NCBI GenBank assembly: GCA_013400975.1 | Contig: WBMZ01010916.1 | Coordinates: 124,001 to 188,000, forward strand | Source of the DNA: Atrichornis clamosus | Lineage: Eukaryota; Chordata; Aves; Passeriformes; Menuridae | Length of the DNA stretch: 64,000 nucleotides | Reading direction: 5' to 3' | Part shown: one piece after another, positions 36,850 through 48,692 of the stretch | How positions within the stretch are numbered: position 1 is the first letter of the stretch | How the letters are laid out: each line of letters starts with the position of its first letter | The notes under the pieces: generated by a model | What the model was told of the DNA's origin: nothing | The model's database searches: none | Seen by the model: the letters and a program-made list of their open reading frames with translations, nothing else | Program-made: the position numbers and the translations under genes

Positions 36850-38510
36850 ACTATATTTAAGGACTGTGTAGAAGAGATATAGCTTTGAAAGACTGGAAAG
36901 GCAAGAATAACAGCTATCTTCAAAGGTAAGAAGAAAGAGGAGGTGCAGAATTATAACCTAATCCACTTAAATACAATTATCAAACAAATAGAGGAAGAAA
37001 ACAGGTGATAAGAAAGAAACAGATTATAGGCACATGGATTAATCAAGAATAAGTAATTCCAAACCAACCCCATTTCCTCTTATAAAAGGATAAGAGGCCT
37101 TGTGAATCACAGAGGTGATACAACTTGACATGAGCAAAGTTTTTAGTCGGTAAATATTAGAAAAAAAATTTCAAAAGCACACTAGGAAAATGCAGTTTAG
37201 ATTAATCTAAGGTAGGGTTCTGTGGAACTTGCAAAAGAAACATTTTTCAGTCTTTCAGTTAACCATTGTCAAAATAGAAGACTGGATTTACTGCAGATGT
37301 ACAGGGGGTCCTGGCAAAACACCTATTCCAGAATATCATTAAATGGTGTAGATGCTGGAATAGACACTATACTCATTAAAGCTGACAATCTGACAAAGTT
37401 GAAAAGGGCTGCAGGCACATTAGAGGACAGGCTTGGAAATCAGAATGATCTTGACACATTGAAGCTACAGTATGAAAAAATATGGTGCTATTCAACAGGG
37501 ACAAGTGCACGATACAGCTCTGAGTCAGGAAACACTACAGAATTCAAGGATGAAGCAAGTGGCACGTGAACAGTCCAGTTAAAGGATTGGGTGTAACAGG
37601 ATGCATCTACATTAGCTGTTCAGTTCTGACCAGATGTAGAAGCAGATCATAACTTTCCAAGCTTTGCTTTACACTACAGAGTGATCTTGGAACATATGAA
37701 ACTAGAATCCTAACCACAAAACGTGAGCCAGGAGACATGTTTTAGGTGGACCCAAAAGCACTTCTGTTGCTAGTGGGCACACAGGCTGCGGTGCTAGACT
37801 AAAATTAGTCCAAGGTGGAAATCTCTGACACATAGATAGTGTGCAAATCATGAGCACAGCACCAGCTGTTGCACTCCACATTTTGGTCCCTGTTGCCACA
37901 CATTACTTGTTAAAGCACTCATCACCTTAATGCATCACAAGCTAACTATGAATCAGCTGTGTTGTGAATAAGACAAATGTGACAGCAGAACTGTGTGTGG
38001 TCTGTGAGGCAACTGAAGCAACCCTCTTCTGTCTGGTAAGATCTCCATGACAGTACTGCAGTCACTTTTAGCACCACACTTTTAATTAACAGTTGGAGCA
38101 GTTTAGCCTAGAAAGATCAGAAGAAAGCCATGAGAGAGATCAGCACTCTTAGAAACACAGGTTGCAGAGGAAGATGTGGGACTGTTTTATCTCGAGAAGA
38201 AAAGGGTGAAATGTTAACAGCTTTCATGTCCAACAAAGGCTGCTGCAAAGAGAAGGGGGATAAATTGACAGCTTTGACCACTGTGTCTGCTGTGGGGGAG
38301 ACAATACAGGCAATGCTCATAGGAAAATCTGCCTAATAGAATGGCTGAGAAAGCAGTAAGCAAGGAGCTTCAGGATCCACAAGACAGGAAGGTCTTACAA
38401 ACAGGTGAGATGAGCATCTGTCAGACTTGGTTTAAACACAATTCATTCTGCATTGGAAAGGGAGATGTACTAGATAACCTCTTGAGATCACTACCAGAGC
38501 TATTTGTGTT
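36850..38510 (+). mobile_element. Ancient CR1-type LINE with degraded reverse-transcriptase region
   Basis: Several blocks in order match a CR1-superfamily ORF2 and 3' end. Around 36885-36975 a block translates like the 'DWK..RIT.IFK.GKKE...NY' part of the polymerase. At 37420-37530 there is a LEDRL.(I/N)QNDLD block followed by an FNRDKC-like stretch in a shifted frame. At 38095-38160 'CAGTTTAGCCTAGAAAG' begins the region near the ORF2 C-terminus. At 38465-38508 the sequence follows the old-CR1 3' end pattern GACTAGATGACCTCTTGAG...CTTCCAG. Many stops and frameshifts are present. The middle (about 37.65-38.05 kb) is poorly matched and may contain an insertion. It is an old, inactive remnant with approximate ends. 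Confidence 0.7.
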
Positions 38511-41500
38511 GCTTCTTTTTTAAATGTAAATAGTAAAATTACTCTTTCCTGCTCCTTTCATCTTGTCTTTCTAACTTTTGAATCATTCCACTTGATCTTC
38601 CATCTGCATTTCATGTTACATCTTTCTGATCTTTCCATTATCCATCCCATCTCCACCTTTCCACATCTGGCACTGTACTTCATCTGTGGCATTGCTTCTG
38701 CTAGGACATCCCTCTTTTTTCCTACGTGCAAAGAGATGTGCCTGTCTTAATTCAATTCCCTACATAATCAGGTATTTGCATATGACTGCTTAACTAAACA
38801 TTGTACCTTCATTCACTTCCCCCAGTGTTTATGCAATGAGAGAAAAAAAGATAGTGCTGCAGCTAACTTCTACTTTTTCTTTCAGCACCTCCTTTTATCT
38901 TTACTGGCCAAGTAAACTCAGAGACTAGCATAATTTTCCTTCAAATAGGATAAGTCAGTGTACAAGAATACAACAACAATGCAGGGGAGAAAGGACAAAA
39001 TTAATCATTGCAGAAGCTTACATGGATTATCTTTCAAATAACAAAAGGCATTACTAGTGCTCTAATGTTAGGAGGATGGATATAAGAAAAAATATTATGT
39101 ATGCATACAAATCTCTATGGCTTTTTCCCAGATAATATATGGCTACACATGGAAGGGAACACACAATGATTACTGCATGTTTCTTTGCTGGTATTTTGCT
39201 TTCCTCTGGTGCTTTGAGAGGACCCAGTATAATCCCAGGGCATGAAGCAGAGCTCCAATGCCACTGGCTGCTGAGTGACAGCCCAGTGCCAGCCTTTGGG
39301 CTGAGCTCCCTGTTACCAAACAAGCCTTGTGTCCCTTGTGATATACTTCTGCTTCCCATCTTTCACACTGACATATGACAATAAAACACCTTATCCTACA
39401 GAAAATTGCTATCTTCTTACATTCCAGCTATTGGTGTAATGAATCTGGGAGTCCAATTTCCTTCTTTTGACTTTACAAACACACAGTTGCCATCAGATGC
39501 TGAATTGTCATCAAATACACACAGCAATGCCAGAATTTGCCTATACACTCTCTATATGCTCATAACCTACTGCCTGAACTAACCTCCAGACATTCACTGC
39601 CCAAGCCCACAACCTTCTTTTAGTTCAGTAAGAGCCAGCTGGCACAAACATACGTTGAAAGGAAGAAAAAGAAGTATTCTATGGAGAAAATGATCTTAAT
39701 TACTGTATTTTTTAGAAGGAGGCATGGTCCAGAAGACCTGGAATTTAAAAGGAAACTTGCCTTGTCTTACATGTGACTTTCAGAAGTAGCAGAGGCACTA
39801 TCAGTTTTACAATATACTTCATTAGTTAAAAAATTCACTGGTGAACAGTTTATTTCTAATATATAATGTGTGCCTTCATAACAGCTATGAGCATCCCTAT
39901 TAAGTAACTCTTAAAAAGAAAAGGTAAATTCTGCCAAATTTATTCAAGAAAATTGTCTCTTGTTAAAAATGGTATTAAGCTAAATTAGACCAAAAGTACT
40001 AAAGAAAACCTTAACCCTCTTCAGCTTTCTATGCCTCGGACACTCCCTTTACATCTTAGATAGCACTCCAAGAAACTGTATTTTGAAAAAAATTTCCCTT
40101 CCATTAATTTGTCTTCTCATGTCTCTCTTTTTCTCTTCTCTGGGAAACTGAGTTCAGTGTTCACTAGCAAATGAGATGCTCAGTATAAGTGAACAATGGA
40201 AGTACCTTACAGATTTATCTCTAGCTATTGCGTCCATTTCTTTATTAAATATGTTTATAAGCTGAAACAAACATAACTTGACTGATCTACCAAATACAAT
40301 ACCTGATATCATCCATTTGAGTTTTGCGTTTTTTTCCAGTCCCACTTTGGAGAGGAGAATGATTTGCATAGTTCACTCAGCAGTAACTTGAGGATTTCTT
40401 GAGGACAAATACAGATGTTTTCAGCTGGATTATTGCATATTACAAATAAGTATTACTTTTCATTTTAGATAGGAGCCTACTTTGTTAAAAACTAAAATTA
40501 AGAAAGGAAAGTTGAGTCTTATTAGGTACTGAGTTGGACCATTTATTAATATTACATAAGCAACCCTTCTGTTCTCTTTGAAATACAGACTATCCCCAGA
40601 AAGGAATTTTATAGCTTGAGTCACATTACAGCCTTGTGGGACATTAATAAAGCCTTCAGAGAATGATTTTAAATATGTCAAAGGACTTTGCAATTTTATG
40701 CGTGTCAGAGTGGACAAACATGCCAGACACATTCAGCTGGACCCCTCTGAGGATCTATTTTCTCACTCAGTGTACTACTTGAGGAAGTACATGGAATCCA
40801 GCTGCATGGCTGGGACTGCAGCCGTAGCAGAGCCAGGGTTAACACCTGCTGCACTGCAAAGCCTCCTGTGGGACTGTCCGAGACATGCAGATCCTCCAGC
40901 ACACAGGTGTTTGGTCCTTCTCTGCCCGAATCCTCACCTTAGGCAGCTCCCTAAACCACAGGGCTCCCACAGCTCAGTGCAGGAATGCTGCTTAGCAGGC
41001 ACTGATGCCAGCTGAGGGCTACACAACTACATGCAGAGGTAGTCCAAGCCAAAATCTTCACATATGATTCTTAGAATAAGAATGTATGTGTCTATCTTGC
41101 ACTCTACAGCATAGGCCACAGATGTTTGCATCCTTGACTCACAGCTCTTATCCCTAGATCATGGCAGAGTAGGGGGAAGTTGAGGCTTGATTTTTTATTC
41201 ATCCAAAAAATGAAAGTTTTGGGTCAAACAATTTAAAATCATGTCAGATTTTTTAAAAGCAAAGCCAGTTCTGGCTAGAGGAAATTACCAAAAATAGTGA
41301 AGAACATCATCTCAGTGTTTCTAAATGGCAGTATGTTTAAATTGCAGCATTCTGAATGGTGCTTCACAGAAGAATGTAAGCAAAAGGTTCATAAACAGCA
41401 GGAGCAAAGCAGTTGTCTTGCTTCTAGATAACCATTCCATGCATTTCTTTCCTGCAAATTGGAAAATCTGTTATTCCCACAGCTCTAATTAAGACAGTTG

Positions 41501-42467
41501 GTATGATGCAATAAAAGACTTGAATTGGGACTCCTGCAAATTAAATTGCTGCTCTAAGTACCAAATTGATGGACAGTCCAAGAGAGGGGTCTCTCAGGGT
41601 CTTCTGTTGGAGGTCTTAGGTTTTCTGGTCTGAGTTCACCTTTTGTTAAGGGAGAACAGCATGTGGACCTACTGCAAGACTTTGGAACAGACCTTTCTGA
41701 TTCTGTATCTGTATCATGGGCCTCACTCTGCAAGTACAGAGCATACATACTGCTATGGATGCATGGATAATACATTAAAGACTTTGAAGTTGCCAGATAC
41801 AGTGATAAAGGAAGATAGATAAAAACCTCAAAGAGAATTTTACTATGAGTAATATATAAATATCAAAAATTATTTTCAAGATGAAATATTCAAGTCCAAA
41901 TGCTTCATGGAACATTCTTCAGAAAATTGAAGAACAATAATAAAACTAACTGGAACAGACTAGTTGCATTAAGGAAATACTGAGGACAACAAATAGGTTT
42001 ATAGCTACCCTTTATAATAATTCTTCTTAAAGTATTTCGAAAAAGACCTTCCAGGTTCTACTCTGACTAGAAACACACTCCTCCTCAATGCTTTTATATA
42101 CCATAAGTAAGCAAAAAACTACTCTGAAATTTGTGCTACCCTTGTTCTCCGTGCTCCTGAGCCTTTTCCTCCTATTTTCTCTTTGAGAGAGGAAAACCGA
42201 AACAGTTCAGCTGAATGTTAAAATCCATAAAATGGACGGAAAAGAAAGTGCTGTAAGAGATGGAGAAGTGAATATTCAGAACGCTTTTTTAAAAACTGTA
42301 CATAAATCTTCTGAGAGTGTGTATTCAGAAGAGTGTGTAGGAGTCATATTAAAGGGCAAGAAAACTCTAAGGTGTCTATTTTGTACATCCAGAGTGAATA
42401 CTAACCTTTCATTTTCAAGAGATTGATGTTTTGCTTAGTTTGTTCCTATTACTTTTTTTTTTAACAG
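38511..42467. other. Non-coding stretch immediately 5' of the first coding exon
   Basis: No coding exon is recognisable. It ends in a pyrimidine-rich tract and AACAG acceptor directly before the STEAP4 ATG, so at least its 3' end is intronic. Confidence 0.6.
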
Positions 42468-42923
42468 ATGAATAAAAATTCTTCCAACATAATGGCTTTG
42501 ACTCCTAACACTTCTAACAAAAGAGAGACAGTGTGCATATTTGGAACTGGAGATTTTGGACGAGCTCTGGGGCACAAAATGATTCAATCTGGCTACCCTG
42601 TGGTGTATGGAAGCCGGAGCACCCAGATGTCCAACCTGATTCCCAAGGATGCAGAGGTGTTGAGCCATGCAGAGGCAGCACAGAAAGCTGCTGTCATCAT
42701 TATAGCAATCCAGAGGCAGCACTACAACTTTCTTACACCACTAGCAGAAGTTCTCCATGGAAAAGTCTTGGTGGACATAAGCAACAACTTAAAGTTAAAC
42801 CAGTATCCTGAATCCAACGCAGAGTACCTGGCTCAGCTGCTGCCTGGCAGTAAGGTTGTGAAAGCCTTTAACACCGTGTCAGCCTGGGCCTTGCAGTCGG
42901 GCACGTTGGATGCAAGCCGGCAG
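42468..42923 (+). CDS. STEAP4: STEAP4 coding exon 1 (NADPH-binding domain, residues 1-152)
   Basis: The exon opens with the ATG directly after a T-rich tract and AACAG acceptor, and closes at AGCCGGCAG before GTAAGG. It is 456 bp, exactly 152 codons (phase 0). It encodes the N-terminal part of the Rossmann oxidoreductase domain including GTGDFG and GSR. A second in-frame Met at residue 9 sits in a stronger initiation context (A at -3, G at +4). The reading frame runs on past the donor, so an unspliced translation would add an unrelated tail. Confidence 0.95.
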
Positions 42924-45900
42924 GTAAGGCTGAGCAACTTCCTATGTCATAGGGTTATGCATCTTACGGTTTCTTACCAGCTAGACAAAACACACATGGG
43001 ACATAGGAATCAGACAGGGTTGAGATGTTATTAACACTGTAATCTCCCATTTTGAACTAAATGTGAGCTAAAATTTACTTTGGGTTTTTAATATGGCATG
43101 ACAAGGAATATCAACGGCTTGTGTCTGAACTGTACGGCGTTTAGAGACACTAGAGAAGCGAGGCAAGAAAGATAGCAGAGCTACAGAGAGAGACAGCAAA
43201 TCAGGAGGACATGAGGGGTACATTAGTTGTTCTTTGGGGTTGTAAAGTTAAACAGAATGGAGGTAGGAGGAATTTATCAAAGCAAGAATAAAATAAAGAA
43301 TGCAAAACATGGGAGACAAGGGATATGATAGGGCAATGAGTATGGGCAACAGAAATAAGCTGAAGGGTGAATAAATTACTAAAGTGTTCTAAATCAGAAT
43401 CCATTGCCACCTAGTTTAACACAACATCAGCATGTGCATTTTAACTAGCTCCTTAACCACAGGCCAGCAAGCACAGAGCTGGTCAGAGGAAGCAACACAG
43501 CCACTTACTTGAAGACAAATCATTTATTACTACGCTGTTTTCTGCCACTTTGAAGGACAGTGCTCTTGCAAAACACATGGAATCACCTAGCAGCTCAAAC
43601 CATTGCTAGCTTTGCTCTCTGCTGCCAGATAAATGGTTTTGGCTAGAGACCCAAGGGCTTCCAAGCCTAGGCTCTACAAGCCTTCATCATATCAACAAGT
43701 CCAGAAATTGTCCCCTTTCTTACGATTCCGAAAGGACTATGGTCTTATGCACTCACAGAAAAGACAGTTTCTTCACTCTTTTACTAGACCTGGAAGAACT
43801 AATATTTACTTTTATGATAGGGAAATAATGTTTTAAAGATCTCTGTCCTCACTTCCCTGGAGTACTTATGGACCATTTGGCAGCAACTGAAAATTTTGGT
43901 CTTACTTACTCCTATGAAAAATTTTGCTCCAATTTACTCCTATAAAGTCTTGTGTATACAAACTGCTTGCAGATCTTCAGAAGAGTATGTCAAGTCTTCT
44001 GTGCAAAGACATGTACTAATCATGTTATATATCGTTCTTTCCAGGTATATCATTTTGCCACTTGAAACAATCTCCTTCCCCAAAGTAAAGAATCATATTT
44101 GAAGTTCTTTGACTTGTTTGCCAAAAGTACTTACAGGCTGCCTTTTGCAGCCCTATATTAATTAGGGTCAGCAGGAAAGCCAACAAGCAGCCTAGGAAGC
44201 TTGTGCTCACTGTCCATATCCAGGCAGGATGACAGTAGAGAATGTCACAAAAAACTGTCAAAATAAAACTTGTTTGTTTTTGGCTGCAGGTGTTTGTCTG
44301 TGGAGATGACGCTGAAGCTAAACAAATGGTGATGAATATTGTTCGTGCACTGGGTCTCACTCCACTAGATCAGGGATCCCTCTTGGCTGCTCAGGAAATA
44401 GAAAATTATCCTCTGCAGCTCTTTCCAATGTGGAAGTTTCCCATCTTTTTGTCACTTGGCCTAACTGCATTCTTCTTCTTCTACTGTTTGGCTCTTGATA
44501 TAATTTACACTTACATTTATGAAAACAAGAACTTTTCATTTTTTATTGCAATTACCATTCCAAATCGGATCTGCCCTGTAGTGGCACTCATCCTTCTTGC
44601 CTTGGTTTATCTTCCTGGTGTACTTGCTGCAATTATTCAGTTATACAGAGGTACCAAATACCGCCGTTTTCCAGACTGGCTGGATAAATGGATGCTGTGT
44701 AGGAAACAACTTGGACTAATAGCCTTGGCATTTGCTTCTCTGCACGTTTTGTACACTCTTGTTATGCCAATTCGTGCCTTTGTAAGTTGGAGAACTGGCA
44801 AAGGAATCATCTCCCAGGTAAGTTTTGTCCCCTGCTGTATGTCTTCCTTTCTTCTAGCCCTGTTACAAATACTACTATCTTGAGCTTCAGAAATCCATGT
44901 GGGCAGTCTAATGTTCTTTAAAATAGGGTCATATTCCTAGCTCCTGTGTTTCTTTTAAACATTGGTATATCTATGGTTTGTTGATATTATGTTAAGCTGA
45001 GGGGATTTCTGGTCTCAGTCTTCCTACTAGATAGTTGACATATTAATAAAATAATCAGGGAAAATGTAAACATTATTTATCCAAATATCTTCAAAAATAG
45101 AACATATTTTGATTTTCTGACCTTACTTAACAAAGAATCCCATATCAGTCCTCAACAGTAGGCCTGCAGAAGTGTAAAACATGTAACACAATTACAGTTA
45201 CATGGAACCTGTATGTAATATAATGCTTCTGCTTTTTGAGTAAGCATTCAAAGTAAATGTCCAATGATTTTCAGAGAGTTAATGTATAACATTTATCTTC
45301 TACTTACCTTAAAGGAATTTTTTTCTGCTTATTGATCCTAAAACTGCTGTCACTAAAATACACCTGGTCTTTTTTTGTTCAGGCACTGAACAATAAAACA
45401 GAACCACTCAACAACACTAATGCCTGGCTTAGTGACTCTTATTTGGCTTTGGGAATTTTAGGATATTTTTTATTTGTTCTTCTTGGAATAACTTCCCTGC
45501 CATCAGTCAGCAACAATGTTAACTGGCGAGAATTTCGATTTGTACAGGTAAGAAAAAGACCTCTCAAAAAATCTTCTTCCCTTATTAACAATGACCATGG
45601 GCAGGTTTACTAGAGACTTATGCCTTTCCTCCATTAGTATCTCCAAATGCCATCTGTGCACTATCCACCATCACACAGTGAAAAAAAATCTACATGGCCA
45701 TACAGCTGTAAATACCCACAACTGCTCTGAGGGCTGCTTATGGTACAACTGGGATTACTGCATTAACAAGAGAAAGTTGGGAAGATGTGAGCTCCTAAAT
45801 GAAAAACAGAAAGCTAAGTTTGACATCAAACTCCACAATTGTAATAAGTCACAAAATAATTTAGCCATTTATTGGGCTAATTTTTTTTGTTCACAAGATA

Positions 45901-46808
45901 ATTAAGTTAAAAAGCATCTGAAAATTACTTTATAACTCGAATCTTCTCAGTGCCAAGCATCTAAAGAGAATCTGCAATTTCTGCAGACTGTAAAACTGCC
46001 ATGACTATAAGCAGGCTGCCCTTGGTAACACTATAATCTAAGCTCTCTGTTCAGAGAAGTTTGGTGCAAGCAGCCATGCCTCTGCAGGAGCTGGACTGGA
46101 GGGGAGGGCAGGCAAGAGAAGGGGAAATTACTATCAATGAATGTTTTATCAAGGCAAAAAACTTGCACAGTGTGGTACTTCTGGGTGGATTAGCACTAGA
46201 GCATAAAAAATATTGGATCTTTCCACTGAATGTCAGCATTTTCTCTGCTTCTTCACAAATATGACAGCCACTAGACAGTCAGTATGTGTGATCTAGGAAA
46301 AATTACCAGGGTTATTGATGGAGAAAAAAAACAAATGGTACTTCACCTATATCCATTTGAATAGATCTTTTTTTAAAAACAGTAAGAGCCTTTATGTTAT
46401 ATAAAACAGCTTCACTTCAGCAGTCCCCAAATTGGTACATGCCACAAATCTTACTGTGTCCTTAAAATTGCATTTGTTTTGGTTTAATTTACTGTTTTAA
46501 CCTCCACTTTTTTCTTTCTTTCCTTCATTCTCCTTTAGTCCAAACTGGGATATCTGGCACTGATTTTCTGCACTGCACACACTCTGGTTTACGGTGGAAA
46601 ATGGTTCCTGAGCCCATCAGCATACAGATGGTATCTTCCAAACATCTATATGCTCGCCCTCATCATTCCATGTGCTGTACTGGTTGTCAAATTTGTGCTG
46701 ATATTTCCTTGTGTAGACAAACCTCTCACACAAATTCGACAGGGCTGGGAGAGAAACCCTAAATACTCAGAACAGCCAAATTACATTATCAACAAGTCTG
46801 CTGTATGA
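42468..46808 (+). CDS. STEAP4: STEAP4 metalloreductase (four coding exons)
   Basis: Joining 42468-42923, 44290-44817, 45383-45547 and 46539-46808 gives 472 codons plus TGA. The known role of the family is NADPH-dependent reduction of Fe3+ and Cu2+ at Golgi, endosomal and plasma membranes, passing electrons through FAD and one heme b in a trimer. In the sequence: residues 20-200 form an FNO-like Rossmann domain with GTGDFG (26-31), GSR (48-50), DISNN (103-107) and KAFNT (132-136). Six hydrophobic segments lie near 202-222, 247-268, 293-313, 347-368, 384-404 and 415-438. Heme histidines are H304 (SLHVLY) and H397 (TAHTLVYGG). Residue numbers align with human STEAP4 without gaps through H397. 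The start is the first ATG after an in-frame TAA in the intron, and no signal peptide is expected. The C-terminus is about 13 residues longer than human (459 aa). Similarity to STEAP4 is clearly stronger than to STEAP1-3. Confidence 0.96.
42924..44289 (+). other. STEAP4: STEAP4 intron, 1366 bp
   Basis: GTAAGG...CTGCAG boundaries, phase 0. The interior is AT-rich with no recognisable exon or interspersed repeat. Confidence 0.9.
44290..44817 (+). CDS. STEAP4: STEAP4 coding exon 2 (residues 153-328, TM1-TM3, heme His304)
   Basis: Acceptor TGGCTGCAG, donor GTAAGT after ATCTCCCAG; 528 bp, 176 codons, phase 0 at both ends. It encodes the end of the oxidoreductase domain ([17 protein letters not shown]), the linker, and membrane segments 1-3. 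The characteristic [20 protein letters not shown] loop and heme ligand H304 lie here. In the TM3-TM4 luminal loop the human N323 glycosylation position is Lys. Confidence 0.95.
44818..45382 (+). other. STEAP4: STEAP4 intron, 565 bp
   Basis: GTAAGT...TTCAG boundaries, phase 0. Nothing else is recognised inside. Confidence 0.9.
45383..45547 (+). CDS. STEAP4: STEAP4 coding exon 3 (residues 329-383, TM4)
   Basis: The acceptor is TTTTTTTGTTCAG and the donor GTAAGA follows TTTGTACAG. The exon has 165 bp, 55 codons, phase 0 at both ends. It carries the rest of the TM3-TM4 loop with two N-glycosylation sequons (N332-K-T and N338-N-T), then TM4 and the [18 protein letters not shown] segment typical of STEAP family members. 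Confidence 0.95.
45548..46538 (+). other. STEAP4: STEAP4 intron, 991 bp
   Basis: GTAAGA...CTTTAG boundaries, phase 0. Nothing else is recognised inside. Confidence 0.9.
46539..46808 (+). CDS. STEAP4: STEAP4 coding exon 4 (residues 384-472, TM5-TM6, heme His397, stop)
   Basis: The acceptor is a long pyrimidine tract ending TCCTTTAG. The exon has 89 codons and the stop TGA at 46806-46808. It encodes TM5 with heme ligand H397 in [11 protein letters not shown]6, and the cytosolic tail RQGWERNPK followed by an extension ending NKSAV. The tail goes past the point where human STEAP4 stops. Confidence 0.95.
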   Translation, partial: SKLGYLALIFCTAHTLVYGGKWFLSPSAYRWYLPNIYMLALIIPCAVLVVKFVLIFPCVDKPLTQIRQGWERNPKYSEQPNYIINKSAV

Positions 46809-47815
46809 TTAGACTAAATTGTATTATCAAAAAAAAATATTATTGAAGGCACATCAAAATTAAGTCTTGAGCCTACTCTATCTGGAGAAGGAGAGTAAAA
46901 GTGAAAACTTGGCCAGACTCTGTGTAAAACAAAGCCACCCCAATGACAAGCTTAAAACACAATCAAATGAGGCCATTGAGTTTTTGCACTCCAGTCATGC
47001 TTTCACACAGGCGCAGGCTCTCTCTTTTGCTTTGTATATTCCCCCTTGCCTATTTACCCTCCATTCCTAACAAGGGTATGTGAGAAGTAGGTGGTGTTCC
47101 ATGTCCCTCCTTTGTTCCAAACTTCTCCAGAGCTGGGCAGAAGCACAGCAAGCTTTGGTGTTAGACAGTGTTTGCTCCTCTTCCCTATCCCACCCATCGG
47201 GACTCAGGTCTACATGCACCTACACATATCCACACAGAACCATATGCACATCTGAAGTGTTTCCACACATTTCCCTGTTTCCATCCCCAGAAGCCACCAG
47301 CATCAACAGAACAGGTGCATGATGGATGCTAGATAAGGAACAGATCTCCTCCTCCTAGCATTAGTTTATCCTTCATTAACACCTGATCCAAGGAGAGCTA
47401 TGTTCATTCCTTAGAGTTAGTTGAGTAAGATTTGTTTGGTTTATGTACAGGAACCCTGATGTTCAAAATGTATGGGTCAAGGATTGCTGAATCTTTGCTT
47501 GTATTGCTCTACCAGAGATTAGGGGACAAGTGGAAGGAGTAGAGATCAAAACAGCAAAGATGTGAGAAGCGCTCACAAGCCTAAGCTTCTCAAGTATAGG
47601 CAAAAAATGATCTGTGATTTTTTGTGTAAGCAGTGAGTTGTAAGAAAAGAAACTGATGGAAAATCTTTTCTATCAGGGGCTGTATTATATGTCATAGTTA
47701 TATCTCATTAAGATAATACTGTTGATTTTTCAAAATATAAATGGATGTGATATTACAGATACTCTATGAAAATATACATATTTTTAAGCCAATAAAGATT
47801 TTTTTTTTTACACTG
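46809..47815 (+). other. STEAP4: STEAP4 3' untranslated region (predicted)
   Basis: This runs from the TGA to just beyond the only canonical poly(A) hexamer in the first kilobase after the stop. It contains no significant coding frame. The exact cleavage site and any longer 3' UTR forms cannot be read from sequence. Confidence 0.65.
47791..47796 (+). terminator. STEAP4: Polyadenylation signal AATAAA
   Basis: A canonical AATAAA is followed by a T-run and then a G/T-rich element (TGTTGAGCTCTGTT), which is the usual layout of a vertebrate cleavage/polyadenylation site. It lies about 980 bp after the STEAP4 stop. Confidence 0.7.
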
Positions 47816-48048
47816 TTGAGCTCTGTTATCATTTCTGGAACATCTTTTGCTAAAATGCAGCTGCTGGTGTGCTCAGTTGCACAAAGGTGTTGGGAAGCCA
47901 TTGGAACAAAGAGTAAAATGGGATCCTGTCTTCAGCCAGTTGCCTGAACTCACTTTCTTTGTTTCCTTCTTAGATGCTCACATAAGCAAATCTTTGCTTA
48001 GTCATCCAAGTAGCCTGAGGATGTTGGGAAAAAATAGGATCCAGCTGG
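47816..48048. other. Intergenic stretch between STEAP4 and a solo LTR
   Basis: No feature seen. Confidence 0.5.
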
Positions 48049-48054
48049 GATGGT
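48049..48054. repeat. Target-site duplication, left copy (GATGGT)
   Basis: GATGGT directly precedes the TGTT end of the LTR and is repeated directly after its ACA end at 48693. Six bases is the duplication length usual for ERVK/alpharetrovirus-like integrases. Confidence 0.85.
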
Positions 48055-48692
48055 TGTTGCGGTAGTTGAAACTGCCACTGTTTTAAGGTTCCCCCCCTTT
48101 GGTGTATCCTATGGTTTTGCCTTATGGTTCTCCCACTAAGTTAATGTAATGGTTTATCTCCCGGTTGCTGTACACCCCATTGTGTTAATCCCTCTGTCAA
48201 TCATTTGTAAACCCTTACCCCAGTTCTGGAAAGTTCTCTCTTGTTCAGTTCCCTATTGGTGCTGGCTCCCTTTCTCCTCCCCTCTCCTTCCCCTATTGGT
48301 TGTAACTCTGTCACTCCACCTTATCTCTGCCCCTGGACCCTCACCTCATTGGACCCTGATGCTCTCTCCGCCCCTTTCTACCCCCATATAAAACCTTGTG
48401 CATGAGAAAGCTGGTGGCTTTTTGTACCTGGATTGTTTCAAGTGTGGATTTTGAGTAAATCTCGGAATGCTAAACAAAGGGCTCCTCCTGCCCCTTTGTC
48501 TCTGCTGGTTGCTTGGATCGTGTGTGTGCACGTGTGCCTGCCTGCACACACCTCGCAGGGAGTGCCTGGTGTGTGCGAAGGGATTGCAAATCCCGCAGGA
48601 GTGGCTTGACAAGGGACGCTTCCTGGAAGGTCGCTGTGCCTGGATCTTGCCCCCTCATACCCTTCCTGCCTCGAGAAAAGGCGCAAGTGACA
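48055..48692 (+). mobile_element. Solo LTR of an endogenous retrovirus (about 638 bp)
   Basis: The element starts TGTTGCGG and ends AAGTGACA, giving the TG...CA ends of a retroviral LTR within a short TGT/ACA inverted repeat. It is flanked by the perfect 6-bp duplication GATGGT. The interior has repeated CCCCTATTGG-type inverted CCAAT boxes, a TATAAAA box at 48387-48393, and an AGTAAA poly(A)-like hexamer at 48454 in R. The promoter orientation is plus, like STEAP4. No gag, pol or env sequence flanks it, so it is a solo LTR left by recombination between two LTRs. The 6-bp duplication favours an ERVK-like (class II) family; the subfamily was not determined. Confidence 0.88.
48387..48393 (+). 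promoter_or_regulatory. TATA box of the solo LTR
   Basis: TATAAAA is preceded by C-rich and inverted CCAAT-type (ATTGG) elements at 48294 and 48349. LTR transcription would start near 48415 and run away from STEAP4. Confidence 0.65.
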
